A stretch of DNA of 5,873 nt, from positions 1 to 5,873 of the forward strand of contig CAJCHQ010000206.1 in NCBI GenBank assembly GCA_903970295.1, written 5' to 3'. Of this stretch, positions 5,396 through 5,873 are shown piece after piece. This stretch comes from Bryobacterales bacterium. GTDB taxonomy: Bacteria; Cyanobacteriota; Vampirovibrionia; Obscuribacterales; Obscuribacteraceae. The translations under genes and the position numbers were made by a program. Below the pieces are notes generated by a model. It was given only the letters and a program-made list of their open reading frames with translations. It was not told the DNA's origin and made no database searches. Within the stretch, counting starts at the first letter, position 1. Every line of letters begins with the position of its first letter.

Positions 5396-5873
5396 CACTT
5401 ACCCGGGCTATCTGTGTATAAGCGTACCAAGGTATTGACGTCCCGAGGCGTAAGTTCGAAACGGTTATCGGTAATGTGCGCGGAGAAAAACATAATATCG
5501 TTCGGATTTTGAGTGTGGCCGGTCAAACCCAGTGCATGCCCAATCTCGTGCAGAATGGTTGTGCGCAAGCGATTATCCGTGACCGGCAGCGCCTGAACCA
5601 GAGGCACCGTGAGCAAGCGAATACCTCCATGCACGATGGAAAGCGTTCTCACGCTGGTCGATAGTCTGGTTTCACCGGCTTCCGCCTGATTCGCTAAAGT
5701 GTGAGGGTCATCGCTCCAGCTGCATTCCAGGTCAGCTTTTTGCGCATCATCGACATAGGCAAAGCTGAGCAGACCGTTGGCGGCTTTTTCCCAATCGCTG
5801 AAACATTCTCGCAGAATTGCATCGTATTCAGGCTTGAATCCGGGCACACCGACTCCCGGTTGAATGAAAACTT
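5395..5873 (-). CDS. Matrixin-like zinc metalloprotease, partial (5' end beyond right edge)
   Basis: The frame is open to the right edge, so the GTG at 5847 is internal and the true start lies outside. The 158 visible residues begin VFIQPGVGVPGFKPEY, which fits the opening strand of matrixin-type (M10A-like metzincin) catalytic domains. Then come ECFSDWEKAANGLLSFAYVDD and ADLECSWSDDP, the usual 'helix with W, then ADI.v.W' pattern. The zinc site is HEIGHALGLTGH (about 5548-5513), with the catalytic Glu second. It is followed by NPNDIMFF, whose Met is the likely Met-turn. ELTPRDVNTLVRLY closes the domain, as in relatives. Between the first two zinc histidines and the last lies one residue more than in classic HExxHxxGxxH. 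A signal peptide is expected in the missing part, so secretion is an inference. The gene is the first of the two visible in the operon, and its TGA overlaps the exporter ATG. Confidence 0.92.
   Translation of the reverse strand, partial: VFIQPGVGVPGFKPEYDAILRECFSDWEKAANGLLSFAYVDDAQKADLECSWSDDPHTLANQAEAGETRLSTSVRTLSIVHGGIRLLTVPLVQALPVTDNRLRTTILHEIGHALGLTGHTQNPNDIMFFSAHITDNRFELTPRDVNTLVRLYTDSPGK

Noticed and set aside
5445..5465. GTTCGAA as a tRNA T-arm
   Set aside because: No surrounding cloverleaf, and it lies within the metalloprotease coding region.
5395..5847. GTG 5847 as the start of the metalloprotease
   Set aside because: The frame stays open to the right edge and the residues before the GTG (VFIQPGVG) fit the conserved start of the catalytic domain, so the gene is cut by the window.

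Overview
The window is bacterial: dense genes on both strands, short intergenic gaps, Shine-Dalgarno-led starts, some possible TTG/GTG starts, and one clear intrinsic terminator. Most genes here are family orphans, so the organism cannot be fixed from sequence alone. The matrixin-type protease, with its HExxHxxGxxGH site, and the CzcD-type exporter resemble what I remember from Cyanobacteria and their non-photosynthetic relatives (Vampirovibrionia, e.g. Obscuribacterales). That placement is a low-confidence inference. No phage, transposon, CRISPR, rRNA or tRNA signal was seen.

Layout, left to right. (1) A minus-strand gene runs off the left edge (1-480). Its visible part looks like a STAS-type alpha/beta domain. 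Just upstream are a doubtful short reading frame that ends in a TGATG overlap with it, and a second open frame that may be the other half of a frameshifted gene. (2) A plus-strand gene (783-1916) encodes an exported protein with a beta-rich domain, a glycine-zipper segment, a VirB10-like 'LEPGD' strand and a C-terminal beta domain. (3) Convergent to it is a minus-strand orphan of 197 aa (1963-2556), rich in Ala and Gln. (4) A 245-base gap follows with several phased inverted repeats and a strong minus-strand terminator (2728-2750). (5) A 78-aa orphan (2802-3038, minus) appears to be a self-contained transcription unit with its own promoter, ribosome site and terminator. (6) A divergent gap (3039-3344) leads to a plus-strand orphan of 337 aa (3345-4358). 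(7) Convergent to that is a two-gene minus-strand operon: a matrixin-like zinc metalloprotease cut by the right edge (5395-5873), coupled through TGATG to a CzcD-type cation diffusion facilitator (4403-5395).

The only pair with a visible joint logic is the protease and the exporter. One needs zinc and is probably exported; the other moves Zn2+ or related divalent metals out of the cytoplasm. The remaining genes are separate units with no shared pathway evident. I see no clearly new multi-gene system. The best leads are the structured intergenic segment, the possible frameshift at 480-745, the shifted third histidine of the protease, and the protease-exporter coupling.
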